Source: SG8-30 sp963695155
GTDB lineage: Bacteria > Pseudomonadota > Gammaproteobacteria > Steroidobacterales > Steroidobacteraceae
Direction: 5' to 3'
DNA: 64,000 bases
Assembly: GCA_963695155.1 (NCBI GenBank)
Contig: CAVOGD010000005.1
Location: 1-64,000, forward strand
Below are positions 1-8,412 of the stretch, piece after piece (within the stretch, counting starts at the first letter, position 1; each line of letters begins with the position of its first letter). The position numbers and the translations under genes were made by a program. Below the pieces are notes generated by a model. It ran no database searches. It was not told the DNA's origin and was given only the letters and a program-made list of their open reading frames with translations.

Positions 1-2
1 GG

Positions 3-986
3 ACTCTCGTGTACGCCGATGAGGAATCCGGGGAAGGATTCGAGGCCACCGACTGCCGCATGGACGTGCGTCGTTTGCAGCACTTAGGCGGGACGAATGT
101 GAACCCCATGAAGGGCCTTTCCGTCACGGCCGACGTCGCCTGCGGGGAGTTCCGGAAAGATGCTCTTGTGGTGTCCGATTTGAAGTTTTCGGCCAACGGG
201 GAGAATGGCGTCTTCCTTATCAAGCCGGTCACGATGCGTGCCTTTGGCGCCCAGGGGTCTGGCAGCATGCAGGCAAATTTCAGTGGCGTCGTTCCCCTGT
301 ACGATGTTCTTTACTCACTGCCACAGCTCTACATCGAGGAGTTCTTCACGACCCTGTCGCCGAAGAAGGTCGCAGAAGGGCAGATGGACTTCTCCATGAA
401 CCTGACGATGCGGGGCGACACCATGCATGAGATGAGGCAGACCATGGAGGGGCAGATCTCGTTACGGGGCGAGAACCTGACGTTCCATGGCAGCGATCTG
501 GATCGGGAGTTTTCCAGATTCGAGTCCAGCCAGAACTTCAGCCTGGTAGACGTGGGTGCATTCTTCTTTGCCGGTCCTCTCGGCCTGATGGTCACGAAGG
601 GATACGATTTCGCGAACGTCATTCAAGGGTCGAGCGGCAGCAGCAAGATCCGGACGCTCGTCTCCGACTGGAAGGTCGAGCGCGGCGTGGCGCAGGCGCT
701 GGATGTGGCCATGGCGACGAGCAAGAACCGGGTTGCCCTCCAGGGAGGACTGGATTTCGTCGAGGCGCGGTTTGCTGACGTGACCGTCGCCCTGATTGAC
801 GAGAACGGCTGCGCAAGAGTTCAGCAGCGAGTAAGCGGGGCCTTCCGGCACCCGGTGGTTGAGAAGCCGGGCGTCGTGAAGTCCCTGACCGGGCCCGCGC
901 TTGAGTTGCTGAAGAAGGGCCGGGATCTCTTCCCCGGCGGAGAGTGCGAGGTGTTCTACGCCGGTTCGGTGGCGCCGCCGGCATAG
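3..986 (+). CDS. AsmA-family protein, C-terminal part (5' end outside window)
   Basis: The reading frame is open to the left edge, so the gene starts outside the window and only its last 327 codons or so are seen. The visible part has the AsmA C-terminal pattern: a repetitive beta-rich region, the stretch EGQMDFSMNLTMRGDT (about residues 120-135), a segment on a basis-function-like subspace (GQISLRGENLTFHGSDLD), and a final part on variant terms followed by a proline-rich end. AsmA proteins are inner-membrane-anchored periplasmic proteins tied to outer-membrane lipid homeostasis. No membrane anchor is visible because the N-terminus is missing. Its last 31 bases overlap the end of the convergent Crp/Fnr gene. 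The family call rests on overall pattern only. Confidence 0.6.
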   Translation, partial: TLVYADEESGEGFEATDCRMDVRRLQHLGGTNVNPMKGLSVTADVACGEFRKDALVVSDLKFSANGENGVFLIKPVTMRAFGAQGSGSMQANFSGVVPLYDVLYSLPQLYIEEFFTTLSPKKVAEGQMDFSMNLTMRGDTMHEMRQTMEGQISLRGENLTFHGSDLDREFSRFESSQNFSLVDVGAFFFAGPLGLMVTKGYDFANVIQGSSGSSKIRTLVSDWKVERGVAQALDVAMATSKNRVALQGGLDFVEARFADVTVALIDENGCARVQQRVSGAFRHPVVEKPGVVKSLTGPALELLKKGRDLFPGGECEVFYAGSVAPPA

Positions 987-1715
987 CTCTGTGCCGCGGC
1001 GGCATGCGCACCCATCGTCTGCGCGTACATCGCCTTCCCTCGCCCGTAGCATAGGCACGAGGCCTTTCGGAGGCCTGCGCCATTGAGAATGGCGATTTCT
1101 CCGCGCCTGTAGCTTATTAGGCCGCGCTCCTGTAACGAACTCGCCGCCTGTGTGATGCCCACGCGCCGCACGCCGAGCATGTCGGCGAGAAATTCGTGCG
1201 TGAGATGAAAACAGTTGGAGAGCGCCCGATCCCGGGTCATCAGCATCCAGCGAGCGACGCGTGATTCCACGTCGTGGCGGTGGGTACAAGCGGCCGTTTG
1301 CGCCAGCTGGTTCATCCGCACCTGAATGTAGAGGTTCATCGCCAGTCGCAGTGCCGCGTCTTCCTTGCAGTGACGGCGGAAGGCGGTCGCACTCATGCGT
1401 AACGCGGACCCCGCTCCCTGAACCACGGCATGTTGCAGCGAATCGCGCACGCCGAGGACAAGTGGCGTTCCGAGCATGCCCTCATTGCCGACGATGCCGA
1501 TCTCCAGCCGCGCTCCGTCGTCGAGCGACGTCACCAGCGAGATGACACAATTCAGTGGGAAGTAGACGTTGCGAATCCGTGCCGCCCGACTCGCAAAGCA
1601 CCTGCGCCAGGACCAGCTGGACCTGGTCACAACTCGCCAGGACACGCAGCCGGCTTCGATCCGGCAGCGCCGCAATCAGGCGATTTTTCGGAGCGGCCTG
1701 TTTCAATGCCGGCAT
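956..1715 (-). pseudogene. Crp/Fnr-family regulator, frameshifted
   Basis: A Crp/Fnr-type regulator split over two frames. The N-terminal part starts at 1715 (MPALKQAAPKNRLIAALPD) and runs to LAQVLCESGG. The sequence then continues in another frame from IRNVYFPLNCVISLV, giving the rest of the cyclic-nucleotide-binding-like domain (NEGMLG), the dimer helix, and a helix-turn-helix (TRDRALSNCFHLTHEFLADMLGVRR, then ITQAASSLQERGLISYRRGEIAIL). The shift lies near 1580-1590 in a G/C-rich run. It aligns along its length with the intact regulator at 2332-3051, which has LGQVLYESGAELRHLYFP at the break point. There is no Fnr-type N-terminal cysteine cluster. Either a true pseudogene or an assembly indel. 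Confidence 0.75.
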
Positions 1716-1822
1716 TAGCTACCCTTGGCTGCAAGAACGTCGGCCGTGACAAGTCGCCGCAGCGGCCGCCACTCGATGAGCCTATGCCAGGCGCAGCGGG
1801 TGACGGCTCGTCGCGGACCCGA

Positions 1823-2134
1823 TTACTTGACGTTCATGCCGTTCTTGACGTCTCTCACACCGCTGACGGTGCGCGCCAACCTGATTGCCGTGGCGATATC
1901 CGCGGCTGAACTTACGAAGCCGCTCAACTGAACGACACCCTTGAAGGTCTCAACGTTGATCTCGGCAGCGCTCAGGGTCGACTCGCCTATGATGGCCGCC
2001 TTGACTTTGCTGGTGATGACGGTGTCGTCGATGTACTGGCCCGTGCTTTCCTGGGTCCGTGTGGACGCGCAGCCCATCGAGGTCGCCAGGAAGACAGCCG
2101 TGACAGCCGCGATGAGAATCTTTGTCGAATACAT
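1823..2134 (-). CDS. BON-domain lipoprotein
   Basis: A 103-residue protein. The start MYSTKILIAAV was chosen because GGAG lies 9 bases upstream; a longer upstream extension lacks protein-like sequence. A hydrophobic signal segment is followed by TSMGC, a probable lipoprotein cleavage site with Cys near residue 21. The remainder is one BON domain: DDTVITSKVKAAIIGE, then INVETFKGVVQLSGFVSS, then the AIRLARTVSGVRDVKNGM ending. BON domains (OsmY-type) are periplasmic or outer-membrane proteins linked to envelope stress. It lies among Crp/Fnr, glycine-zipper and DUF3185 genes, a grouping typical of stress loci. Target and exact role are not visible. Confidence 0.85.
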   Translation of the reverse strand: MYSTKILIAAVTAVFLATSMGCASTRTQESTGQYIDDTVITSKVKAAIIGESTLSAAEINVETFKGVVQLSGFVSSAADIATAIRLARTVSGVRDVKNGMNVK

Positions 2135-2331
2135 GAAATAGAACTCCAAATGCATTTCAAACGAGCCTGCGAAGGTCAGCTCGGTATGGAGTGTGGGCGT
2201 TGTTGCGCGCCCGGTCGGTGCGGGAGCGTACACAAGGACACTCATGGAACCCGCTAGTGGGAACTTTGAGCGGGCGCTTTGCCTTATGGCGCGCCCGTCA
2301 CGCCGCAAGTCGGCAGCCGCCTAACAGGACC

Positions 2332-3051
2332 TCATGGCTCGATGCGGTAGGGCAGCAGGCGATCGTATTCCCGTTTGACGACCGCGTAGCACTCACAGGA
2401 CCGGGCTTCCAGGCCGGGGCGGTCGAGCACGGCAATGTGGCCACGACGGTAGCTGATCAATCCTGCGTTCTGCAGCGCTCCCGCGGCCTCGGTGACTCCC
2501 TCGCGACGTACGCCGAGCATGTTGGCAATCAACTCCTGCGTCATGACGACTTCGTCCGTAGCAAGGCGGTCGATACTCAGCAACAACCACCGACACAGTT
2601 GCTGGTCGACAGAATGATGCCGATTGCAGACCGCGGTCTGCGCCATTTGCGTAATCAGGGCCTGTGTGTAGCGTAACAACAGGTACTGCAAGATCTCGGC
2701 CCTGGCGAATTCTTCCTTGAGCAACTTGGCCGGCAGACGGAAGGCATGCCCTGCGCTCTGCACCACCGCCCGGCTGGGCGTGGTCTCGCCACCCATGAAG
2801 AGCGAGATGCCGACGATGCCCTCGTTGCCAACAACGGCGATTTCAGCGGAGGCGCCGTCCGCCAGGATATACAGCAGGGACACAATCGAGGTGGTTGGGA
2901 AATAAAGATGCCGCAGCTCGGCGCCGGATTCGTACAGCACCTGGCCCAGAGCTAACGGAACAAGTTCCAGGTGAGGTTTCAGCCGCTCGAAATCGGTCGC
3001 CGGTAAAGCGGCCAGCACGTGGTTCTGACTCGGCGTATGAGCGTCTGGCAT
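2332..3051 (-). CDS. Crp/Fnr-family transcriptional regulator
   Basis: A 239-residue regulator. The start MPDAHTPSQN has GGAG 7 bases upstream; a longer form from 3117 is open but has no such site. Residues about 25-130 form the cNMP-type beta-roll (YESGAELRHLYFPTTSIVSL, then IAVVGNEGIVGISLFMG). A dimerisation helix follows. Residues about 170-220 hold the winged helix (VVMTQELIANMLGVRREGVTEAA, then AGLISYRRGHIAVL). There is no N-terminal Fe-S cysteine set, so it is not an oxygen-sensing FNR in the classical sense. It is paralogous to the broken gene at 956-1715. Its likely targets are the small stress genes around it, but no operator is recognised. Confidence 0.88.
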   Translation of the reverse strand: MPDAHTPSQNHVLAALPATDFERLKPHLELVPLALGQVLYESGAELRHLYFPTTSIVSLLYILADGASAEIAVVGNEGIVGISLFMGGETTPSRAVVQSAGHAFRLPAKLLKEEFARAEILQYLLLRYTQALITQMAQTAVCNRHHSVDQQLCRWLLLSIDRLATDEVVMTQELIANMLGVRREGVTEAAGALQNAGLISYRRGHIAVLDRPGLEARSCECYAVVKREYDRLLPYRIEP

Positions 3052-3288
3052 CGGCGTACTCCGATCGCCCGGCCGGGGCCCTGCCACTCGGACAGGCAGA
3101 CATGCGCCACCGCGCACTCAAAGATTAGTTTAGCGAGACCTATTGGCGTCGTTCAAGTAGCGAATGGCCCGCACCTGGAGGCCAGACACCAATCGACCCC
3201 GGCAAGCCGCGCTCACCGGGGTCGAAAACGAGGCCTTGCGGGTGGACCTATGGTCTCAACCGGCTGTTTCTACAGTCATTTTCTACCG

Positions 3289-3651
3289 TCAGTCGTAGAC
3301 GGTCCGGCATACCCGCCGGGTTTCCTGGTAGGTGTTGTTTTCCTGCATATTGTCCTGGATCCTGTTGCCGGCATAGCCACCAGCAACGGCGCCGCCGACA
3401 GTGGCCAGCTTCTTGCCGTCACCGCCGCCGACCTGATTGCCAAGAGCGCCGCCGATTACTGCACCAACTACCGTTCCCGCAATCTTGTCGGGATCCTTGG
3501 TCTGTCGCGTGAGCGTGACGATTTCGTCACGGCATTCCTCGCGACCGACATTCGCCGACTTCGTGTCCATCGTCCGGTATCCTGCCACTGCGGCAACTGC
3601 CGTGATCGCCAGGGCACCCACAATGCCGCCAATGAGAAGTTGCTTGTTCAT
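3289..3651 (-). CDS. Glycine-zipper 2TM-domain protein
   Basis: A 120-residue protein starting MNKQLLIGGIVGALAIT. An N-terminal hydrophobic segment acts as signal or anchor. The core is the glycine-zipper region DKIAGTVVGAVIGGALGN, then KKLATVGGAVAGGYAGNRIQ, as in SlyB/Rick_17kDa_Anti proteins, which insert in the outer membrane. It ends at CRTVYD. The paralog at 8617-9152 matches through CKTVYD and then continues for about 45 residues, so this copy is a shorter natural version or was truncated. Cys pairs near the middle and end could form disulphides in the periplasm. Confidence 0.8.
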   Translation of the reverse strand: MNKQLLIGGIVGALAITAVAAVAGYRTMDTKSANVGREECRDEIVTLTRQTKDPDKIAGTVVGAVIGGALGNQVGGGDGKKLATVGGAVAGGYAGNRIQDNMQENNTYQETRRVCRTVYD

Positions 3652-3825
3652 ATCGAAACTACCTGGAGCCGCGAACTGCGGCGGTGACAATTTGAGGGTG
3701 GATCATGCGCGCTGGCGGTTCGGTCGTCTGTACGCCAGCGAACGTTTGGACTTGAGTCACAGCCGCGTGACTGGCAGAGGTTCAGGAACAGGCCGAACCT
3801 GTCCTGTAGCGAAGGGATCGTGGTG

Positions 3826-4044
3826 TTACGGCTTGGTGCGGACAACCAACAGAAAGCCACCGATCAGGATGGCGCCAACACCGACCCAGATCGGGACATT
3901 GACGGTCTGCTTTTCATCGATGGACATGTGCAGAGGACCCATGTCGACTTCGTGAGTCTGTTTCGTGTAGGTAAAGCCGCCATACGCCAGCCCTAACACG
4001 CCGGCGCCGATCAGCACGATAGCCGCGATCTTGGTTGATTTCAT
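3826..4044 (-). CDS. DUF3185-type two-TM membrane protein
   Basis: A 72-residue protein, start MKSTKIAAIVLIGAGVLG with an AAGGA-type ribosome site about 9 bases upstream. It has two membrane segments (residues about 5-24 and 51-68). The short extracytoplasmic part between them reads YTKQTHEVDMGPLHMSIDEKQ and is followed by TVNVPIWVGVGAILIGG. This arrangement matches DUF3185 proteins, small membrane proteins of unknown function found beside BON and CsbD genes. Function unknown. Confidence 0.7.
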   Translation of the reverse strand: MKSTKIAAIVLIGAGVLGLAYGGFTYTKQTHEVDMGPLHMSIDEKQTVNVPIWVGVGAILIGGFLLVVRTKP

Positions 4045-4197
4045 CGAGTGTCGTCCTTCTTGCAAGAACATCGATGCTATAGGCGGCCTGCCACCGCGTC
4101 GGTACGCTGCCGTACGTAAGGGTAGCGCCGCGCCCTCAGATGCCACCGCGCGCAGGCCATTGGCAAAGATGGGCGCCAGACGCGGGTCTGGCCCGCC

Positions 4198-4329
4198 CTA
4201 GTCGTGCCGTGGCGTCCCCCTGGCTGCCTTCTTCGGCTTGTAGTCGCCGATGAGACCCTTTACCTGGCACATACGAACGATGGGGCACTTCTTGCAACCG
4301 ATGGCAAACGCGACAGGGCAAAGGGTCAT
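4198..4329 (-). CDS. 43-aa cysteine-rich microprotein
   Basis: A small reading frame, too short for most gene finders: MTLCPVAFAIGCKKCPIV, then RMCQVKGLIGDYKPKK and a basic tail ending RHD. It has four cysteines in the pattern C-x7-C-x2-C-x6-C, suited to a metal or Fe-S site, with a basic C-terminus. Its ATG overlaps the stop of the upstream 71-aa gene as ATGA (4326-4329), a sign of translational coupling. The CPxxxxxGCKKCP pattern looks conserved rather than random, and the ATGA junction makes chance unlikely. Function unknown; it is probably cytoplasmic because it has no signal peptide or membrane segment. Confidence 0.6.
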   Translation of the reverse strand: MTLCPVAFAIGCKKCPIVRMCQVKGLIGDYKPKKAARGTPRHD

Positions 4330-4541
4330 GGCAGACCCCGGATCAGGCGCCGCTCAGCGAGACTCCGGCGCGGCTGCTCGATACGCCGCAGCCAGACCTC
4401 AGAGGGATTCCAGCCCGCTGCGACCTGGCCGGACGCCGGTCCAGTGGTCGTGCCGGTCTCGGCGCTCGCGCTGTGCTGCGGTTCCTCCGACGCCAGGGCC
4501 AACTGAATCCAGGACTTCTGCAATGTCGAATCACTGCTCAT
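4326..4541 (-). CDS. 71-aa hypothetical protein, coupled to the 43-aa gene
   Basis: A 71-residue frame starting MSSDSTLQKSWIQLALASEE. The start is supported by AGAGG 4 bases upstream. The middle is Ser/Thr/Gly-rich and likely disordered. The C-terminus carries WNPSEVWLRRIEQPRRS, an amphipathic basic segment resembling a motif seen in other small proteobacterial proteins. There is no signal peptide. It overlaps the following 43-aa Cys-rich gene by ATGA, so the two are very probably one operon. No function can be assigned. Confidence 0.5.
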   Translation of the reverse strand: MSSDSTLQKSWIQLALASEEPQHSASAETGTTTGPASGQVAAGWNPSEVWLRRIEQPRRSLAERRLIRGLP

Positions 4542-4789
4542 AACGCCTCTTCTCCCGATGGGGTCTTGATGGCACTCTGTGATGTCTCGAACTGCTCGTC
4601 TGTCCGGCAGCGCACGGAACTGCCTCCAAGTGGTTGATTCCCTGACGCGCTGCGCGAACAAGGTCGCCGCCCTTCACTCGGTGCGCCAGCGAACAGACTG
4701 CGCCACCTGTGGCGGAGCAATCTCGCAGAGTGGCCTGGCGAAGCCGCAATCCTGTGGCTACCTGCGACACTAGAAGGAGTCAGATTCAG

Positions 4790-5266
4790 ATGAATAGCCG
4801 CTCTCTACAATTCATGCAGATATGCGTCGTGGCAGCCGGGGCGATTGCGGCCATGATGATGACATCCTGTGCTCTAACCAGGGCTTCTTCACCAAAGCAG
4901 CTGAGCGCGAGCAATCCCACCGTTACCTATCAATATCGCAACGACGATGAACTGATCCAGGCCAACCAGCGCGCGGTCGCGTTCTGCGAGCCTTACCAGT
5001 CCTTGCCCCAGGCGCGAAGTTTTTCCAACGACCCCGAGGGTCGCAGGATCGTTGTTTTCGAATGTGTCCAGACTTCCCAGGCTGCACCGGTTGACCATCC
5101 AGATTCTGCTCTCCGCTTCAACTACCGGACTGACCAGGAATTGCTGGAGGCGTCGCGAAATGCCCAGATCTACTGCGTGAAGATCGGCAGGCCGGGCGTT
5201 GTGTCGAATGTTGTGGTCCACGCAGATGGCAGCAAGACCGTTACGTTCCAGTGCAGCCCGAGGTAG
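4790..5266 (+). CDS. Lipoprotein with two copies of a Cys-containing repeat
   Basis: A 158-residue protein. Start MNSRSLQFMQICVV has AAGGAG 10 bases upstream. The signal peptide ends at MMMTSC (Cys near residue 26), a probable lipid attachment site. The mature part is an internal duplication. Repeat 1 begins YQYRNDDELIQANQRAVAFC and closes with RRIVVFECV. Repeat 2 begins FNYRTDQELLEASRNAQIYC and closes with KTVTFQC. Each repeat has one Cys after a helix and one in the last strand, suggesting a disulphide per repeat. The family is not named here. It faces the divergent microprotein pair and lies upstream of the radical SAM gene. Confidence 0.7.
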   Translation: MNSRSLQFMQICVVAAGAIAAMMMTSCALTRASSPKQLSASNPTVTYQYRNDDELIQANQRAVAFCEPYQSLPQARSFSNDPEGRRIVVFECVQTSQAAPVDHPDSALRFNYRTDQELLEASRNAQIYCVKIGRPGVVSNVVVHADGSKTVTFQCSPR

Positions 5267-5326
5267 TGCGGTAGTCTTGGACAGGCGCGCAGCCGGGTGT
5301 GGAGCTGGCGGGCGACCAGGCGTACA

Positions 5327-6814
5327 GTGGCGGACGTGAACGCGCTGCTGCTGTATCCCGCGTTTCCCGACACATTCTGGAGCTTCCGGCACGCGCTGAA
5401 GTTCGTGGGCCGGCGCGCCGCCATGCCGCCCCTCGGTCTGGTCACCATCGCGCCCATGCTGCCGCGCAGCTGGAACCTCCGGCTCGTGGACGTCAACGTG
5501 CGCCCGCTCGCCGCGGCCGAGCTGGAGTGGGCCGACCTGGTGCTGGTCAGCGCGATGAGCGCCCAGCGCTCCTCGGCTCGAGCGGTGATCGCGCGCTGCC
5601 GTGCCGCTGGCAAGACCATCGTTGCGGGCGGACCGTTGTTCGACGCGGAGCAGGCGGGCTTTCCTGAAGTTGACCATTTCGTCCTCGGCGAGGCGGAGGC
5701 GACGCTGGCTCCGTTTCTAGCCGACCTTGAGGCCGGCCGAGCGCGGCATGTCTATCTTCCGTCCGTGGTGCCCGATCTGAGTGCCACCCCGGTGCCGCGT
5801 TGGGACCTGCTCAGACTCGCTGACTATCAGTCGATGAGCGTCCAGTTCTCGCGCGGCTGCCCGTTCGACTGCGAGTTTTGCGACATCACTGCACGCTTCG
5901 GGCACCGGCCGCGCACCAAGGCCCCCGAACAGATCATCGCCGAGCTGGATGCACTCCATGCCCAGGGCTGGCACGGCTCGGTCTTCTTCGTCGACGATAA
6001 CTTCATCGGCAACGTGCGAGAGCTCAAGACGCGCCTGCTACCCACGCTCGTTGCCTGGCGGAAAGACAAGCGCGGCATGCCCTTCTTTACCGAGGCCTCG
6101 ATCAACCTGGCGCGCAACCCGGCCCTGCTAGCGCTGATGGTTGAGGCCGGGTTCAACTCCGTGTTCATCGGCATCGAGACGCCGGACGACGCCGGTCTGG
6201 CCGAGTGCAACAAGCGACAGAACCGCGGCCGAGACCTGCTGGCCGACGTCCGCACCATCCAGCGCGCAGGTATGCAGGTGCAGGGTGGGTTCATCGTCGG
6301 CTTCGACCACGACACGCCGGAGGTGTTCCGGCGCATGGTCGAGTTCATCCAGGACAGCGGCATCGTCACCGCGATGGTCGGCATCCTCAACGCGCCCAGC
6401 ACCACACGTCTTTACGAACGCATGAAACGTGAGGGCCGGTTGCTGGGCGAGATGACCGGCGACAACGTCGACGGCACCACCAACATCCTGCCGCGCATGG
6501 GGCTGGGTGCGCTTCGCGAGGGTTATCGAGACATCCTGCGCAGCCTGTACTCGCCCGGCCCGTACTACCGGCGCGTGCGCACGTTTCTGCGCGAGTACCG
6601 TCCGCCGAAGCTTCGTGGGATTCCTGACTGGCGCCACCTGCTCGCGTTCTTCTACTCGGTGGTGCGTCTCGGGGTGCTCGGACGTGAGCGGTTTCACTAC
6701 TGGGGCCTGCTCGGCTGGACACTGTGCCGCCGCCCGCAGCTGCTCGCTGAAGCCGTGACGTTGTCCATTTACGGGCATCACTTCCGCAAGGTCTACGGGG
6801 CGCTCCGCGCCTGA
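5327..6814 (+). CDS. B12-binding-domain radical SAM protein with DUF4070-type C-terminus
   Basis: About 495 residues. The N-terminal 130 residues resemble the B12-binding domain (VNALLLYPAFPDTFWSFRHALKF; MPPLGLVTIAPMLP). The radical SAM core has CPFDCEFC near residue 178, giving the CxxxCxxC cluster. It continues with the barrel segments GSVFFVDDNFIGN, FNSVFIGIETPDD and QVQGGFIVGFDHDTP. The C-terminus has VDGTTNILPRMG and YYRRVRTFLREYRPP, as in DUF4070 members. HpnP, the hopanoid C-2 methylase, belongs to this wider group, so methylation of a lipid is possible but not shown. The start is uncertain: GTG at 5327 or 5336, or an upstream GTG at 5297. Confidence 0.8.
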   Translation: MADVNALLLYPAFPDTFWSFRHALKFVGRRAAMPPLGLVTIAPMLPRSWNLRLVDVNVRPLAAAELEWADLVLVSAMSAQRSSARAVIARCRAAGKTIVAGGPLFDAEQAGFPEVDHFVLGEAEATLAPFLADLEAGRARHVYLPSVVPDLSATPVPRWDLLRLADYQSMSVQFSRGCPFDCEFCDITARFGHRPRTKAPEQIIAELDALHAQGWHGSVFFVDDNFIGNVRELKTRLLPTLVAWRKDKRGMPFFTEASINLARNPALLALMVEAGFNSVFIGIETPDDAGLAECNKRQNRGRDLLADVRTIQRAGMQVQGGFIVGFDHDTPEVFRRMVEFIQDSGIVTAMVGILNAPSTTRLYERMKREGRLLGEMTGDNVDGTTNILPRMGLGALREGYRDILRSLYSPGPYYRRVRTFLREYRPPKLRGIPDWRHLLAFFYSVVRLGVLGRERFHYWGLLGWTLCRRPQLLAEAVTLSIYGHHFRKVYGALRA

Positions 6815-6960
6815 GCAGCCTGAGCCTTGCCGGCTCGATCGCGTCTCTGGACGACTGGGCGCTTGGGTAGCGCGCAGACACCCGGGCGAGCCGGTGGCCA
6901 AGTGCCCCGCGGTGCACGACCGTGCGGACCATTCCAGTGCGCGCTTCCACCCTGGGTACG

Positions 6961-7003
6961 CCAGAGGGGCGGAATTAGTCGCCGACACGCGGTTTTTCAG
7001 TTC
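6961..7003 (-). repeat. Degraded 3' half of tRNA-Phe (probable attachment-site scar)
   Basis: This stretch matches positions 22211-22252 of the intact tRNA-Phe gene, covering the acceptor 3' strand, T arm, variable loop and anticodon loop. There are a few substitutions, a 2-base insertion and a 1-base deletion. It lies on the same strand as the tRNA and has no 5' half, so it cannot encode a tRNA. Tyrosine recombinases commonly integrate into the 3' half of tRNA genes and leave such a copy at the far end. It sits in a 487-base gap (6815-7301) that otherwise holds no recognisable gene. Confidence 0.75.
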
Positions 7004-7301
7004 ACGCCTGAACTGCGATGTGTTCATCTGGGCCTTCGACGATATCCCGCAGTCGGATGGATAGGCATGTTCCTTAGGCTTCCCACAGCCTTCCCAAGGC
7101 TCTCGCCTTCATCACTATCTTCGGCTCTGCATGTCACGGAGCGTATGGGGGATGCCGCCAACACCCAGATCGGGCTCGCATTGACCGGCAAGAGGCAGTC
7201 CTCATCTCGCCGGGCTGTTGACGCTACGTACGGCGCCGCACAGACCTTGGCGGGATGATTGCCGGATGCTTGGCGTAGATTTCAAGAGAAGGTAGGTTCC
7301 C

Positions 7302-7736
7302 ATGAATAGCGTTGCCCTGAAGTCCGGTCTCGTTGCGCTGACCGTTCTGCTTGTTGCCGCCTGCAGTTCCCAGCCCCGCTACAACAACACCTGTAGCAAC
7401 TGTGGCACCGTCGACCGGATCGAGCGCGTCCAACTCCAGGACCAGCACCAGAGCATCGGCGCGGGTGCCGTGATTGGCGCCATCATCGGCGGTGCGGCCG
7501 GCAGCCAGATCGGTTCCGACGACAACCAGACGGCCGCCATCGCGGCCGGCGCGGTCGTCGGAAGCGTGATCGGCCACCAGGTCCAGAAGCGCGGCAACGC
7601 GAACCAAGACGGTTACCTGTTCGAAGTCAGGCTCGACGACGGGCGCTGGGCCAGGGTCACCCAGCTGGAAAACCCGGGCCTGCGCGTCGGCAGCCGCGTG
7701 ATCATCGTCAACGACGAGGTGCAGCGCCTGCGCTGA
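7302..7736 (+). CDS. Glycine-zipper outer-membrane lipoprotein
   Basis: A 144-residue protein starting MNSVALKSGLVALTV. The signal peptide ends with LLVAAC, a good lipobox with Cys near residue 21. An N-terminal mature segment with a CSNCG motif follows. The glycine zipper is SIGAGAVIGAIIGGAAGSQIG, then AAIAAGAVVGSVIGHQVQ. The C-terminal part is a small beta domain (FEVRLDDGRWARVTQLE, RVGSRVIIVNDEVQRLR). The layout matches SlyB/OsmB-like and 17-kDa-antigen lipoproteins, which sit in the outer membrane and respond to envelope stress. It opens a group of small stress genes immediately inside the island's left boundary. Confidence 0.85.
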   Translation: MNSVALKSGLVALTVLLVAACSSQPRYNNTCSNCGTVDRIERVQLQDQHQSIGAGAVIGAIIGGAAGSQIGSDDNQTAAIAAGAVVGSVIGHQVQKRGNANQDGYLFEVRLDDGRWARVTQLENPGLRVGSRVIIVNDEVQRLR

Positions 7737-7898
7737 ATGGTCGGTTGTGCGTCAGCTGTCGTCCTGGATCGTGACGACCATGTGTCGCCATTGTTGGAAA
7801 CACCCGCGGATGGTCCTCTGTTCGCTACCGCACTGAGCTTTTTCCGACCCGAGGACACACTGGCCTGGCTATTCAATCCATGACCGAAGGTGAATCAG

Positions 7899-8114
7899 AT
7901 GAACTGGGACCGCATACAAGGCAACTGGAAGAGGGTTACCGGCAGGGCCAAGGAGCAGTGGGGCAAGCTGACGGATGACGACCTCGACGTCATCGCCGGT
8001 CGCCGCGAGCAACTGTCCGGCAAAATCCAGGAGCGTTATGGCATTGCCAAGGACGAGGCCGAGAAGCAGCTCGCGGCATGGGAGCGCAAGGCGACCGACT
8101 CCTGGTTCAACTAG
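7899..8114 (+). CDS. CsbD-family stress protein
   Basis: A 71-residue protein. MNWDRIQGNWKRVTGRAKEQWGKLTDDDL is the classic CsbD opening, followed by a second helix pair (QLSGKIQERYGIAKDEAEKQLAAW). The ATG at 7899 has AAGG 8 bases upstream; a GTG three codons earlier is also open. CsbD proteins are abundant small hydrophilic helical proteins induced by general stress; their molecular role is not settled. It lies between two glycine-zipper genes and a small membrane protein. Confidence 0.92.
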   Translation: MNWDRIQGNWKRVTGRAKEQWGKLTDDDLDVIAGRREQLSGKIQERYGIAKDEAEKQLAAWERKATDSWFN

Positions 8115-8262
8115 GGCGGCGAACGCGTCTGAATCGCGAATGTGAAACCGGCCGGATGGGTCGGATTCTGGTTCGCAAACAGTTCTTGCCGGGAGCTTGC
8201 GCATGGGCGGCCCGGGTCGCCAGGCGCAGGATGACCCGGCCACGACAATCAGGAGAGACATC

Positions 8263-8412
8263 ATGCTTTGGACAATCGCCGTTATCTTGTTCGTTCTCTG
8301 GCTTCTGGGCCTTGTCAGTTCGTACACCATGGGAGGGTTCATTCACATCCTCCTGGTCCTGGCGGTCATCGTCATCCTGGTCAACGTGATCCAGGGCCGA
8401 CGCGCACTCTAG
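8263..8412 (+). CDS. lmo0937-family small membrane protein
   Basis: A 49-residue hydrophobic protein, MLWTIAVILFVLWLLGLV, then SSYTMGGFIHILLVLAVIVILVNVIQG and a short basic end. Two membrane helices are separated by a short turn carrying the conserved TMGGFIHILL element. AGGAGA lies just upstream of the ATG. This small-protein family accompanies CsbD and BON genes in many proteobacteria. Function unknown. Confidence 0.85.
   Translation: MLWTIAVILFVLWLLGLVSSYTMGGFIHILLVLAVIVILVNVIQGRRAL

Noticed and set aside
6827..7258. A 143-residue open frame in the gap before the glycine-zipper lipoprotein
   Set aside because: It runs across the tRNA-Phe scar, has no ribosome site and no protein-like composition.
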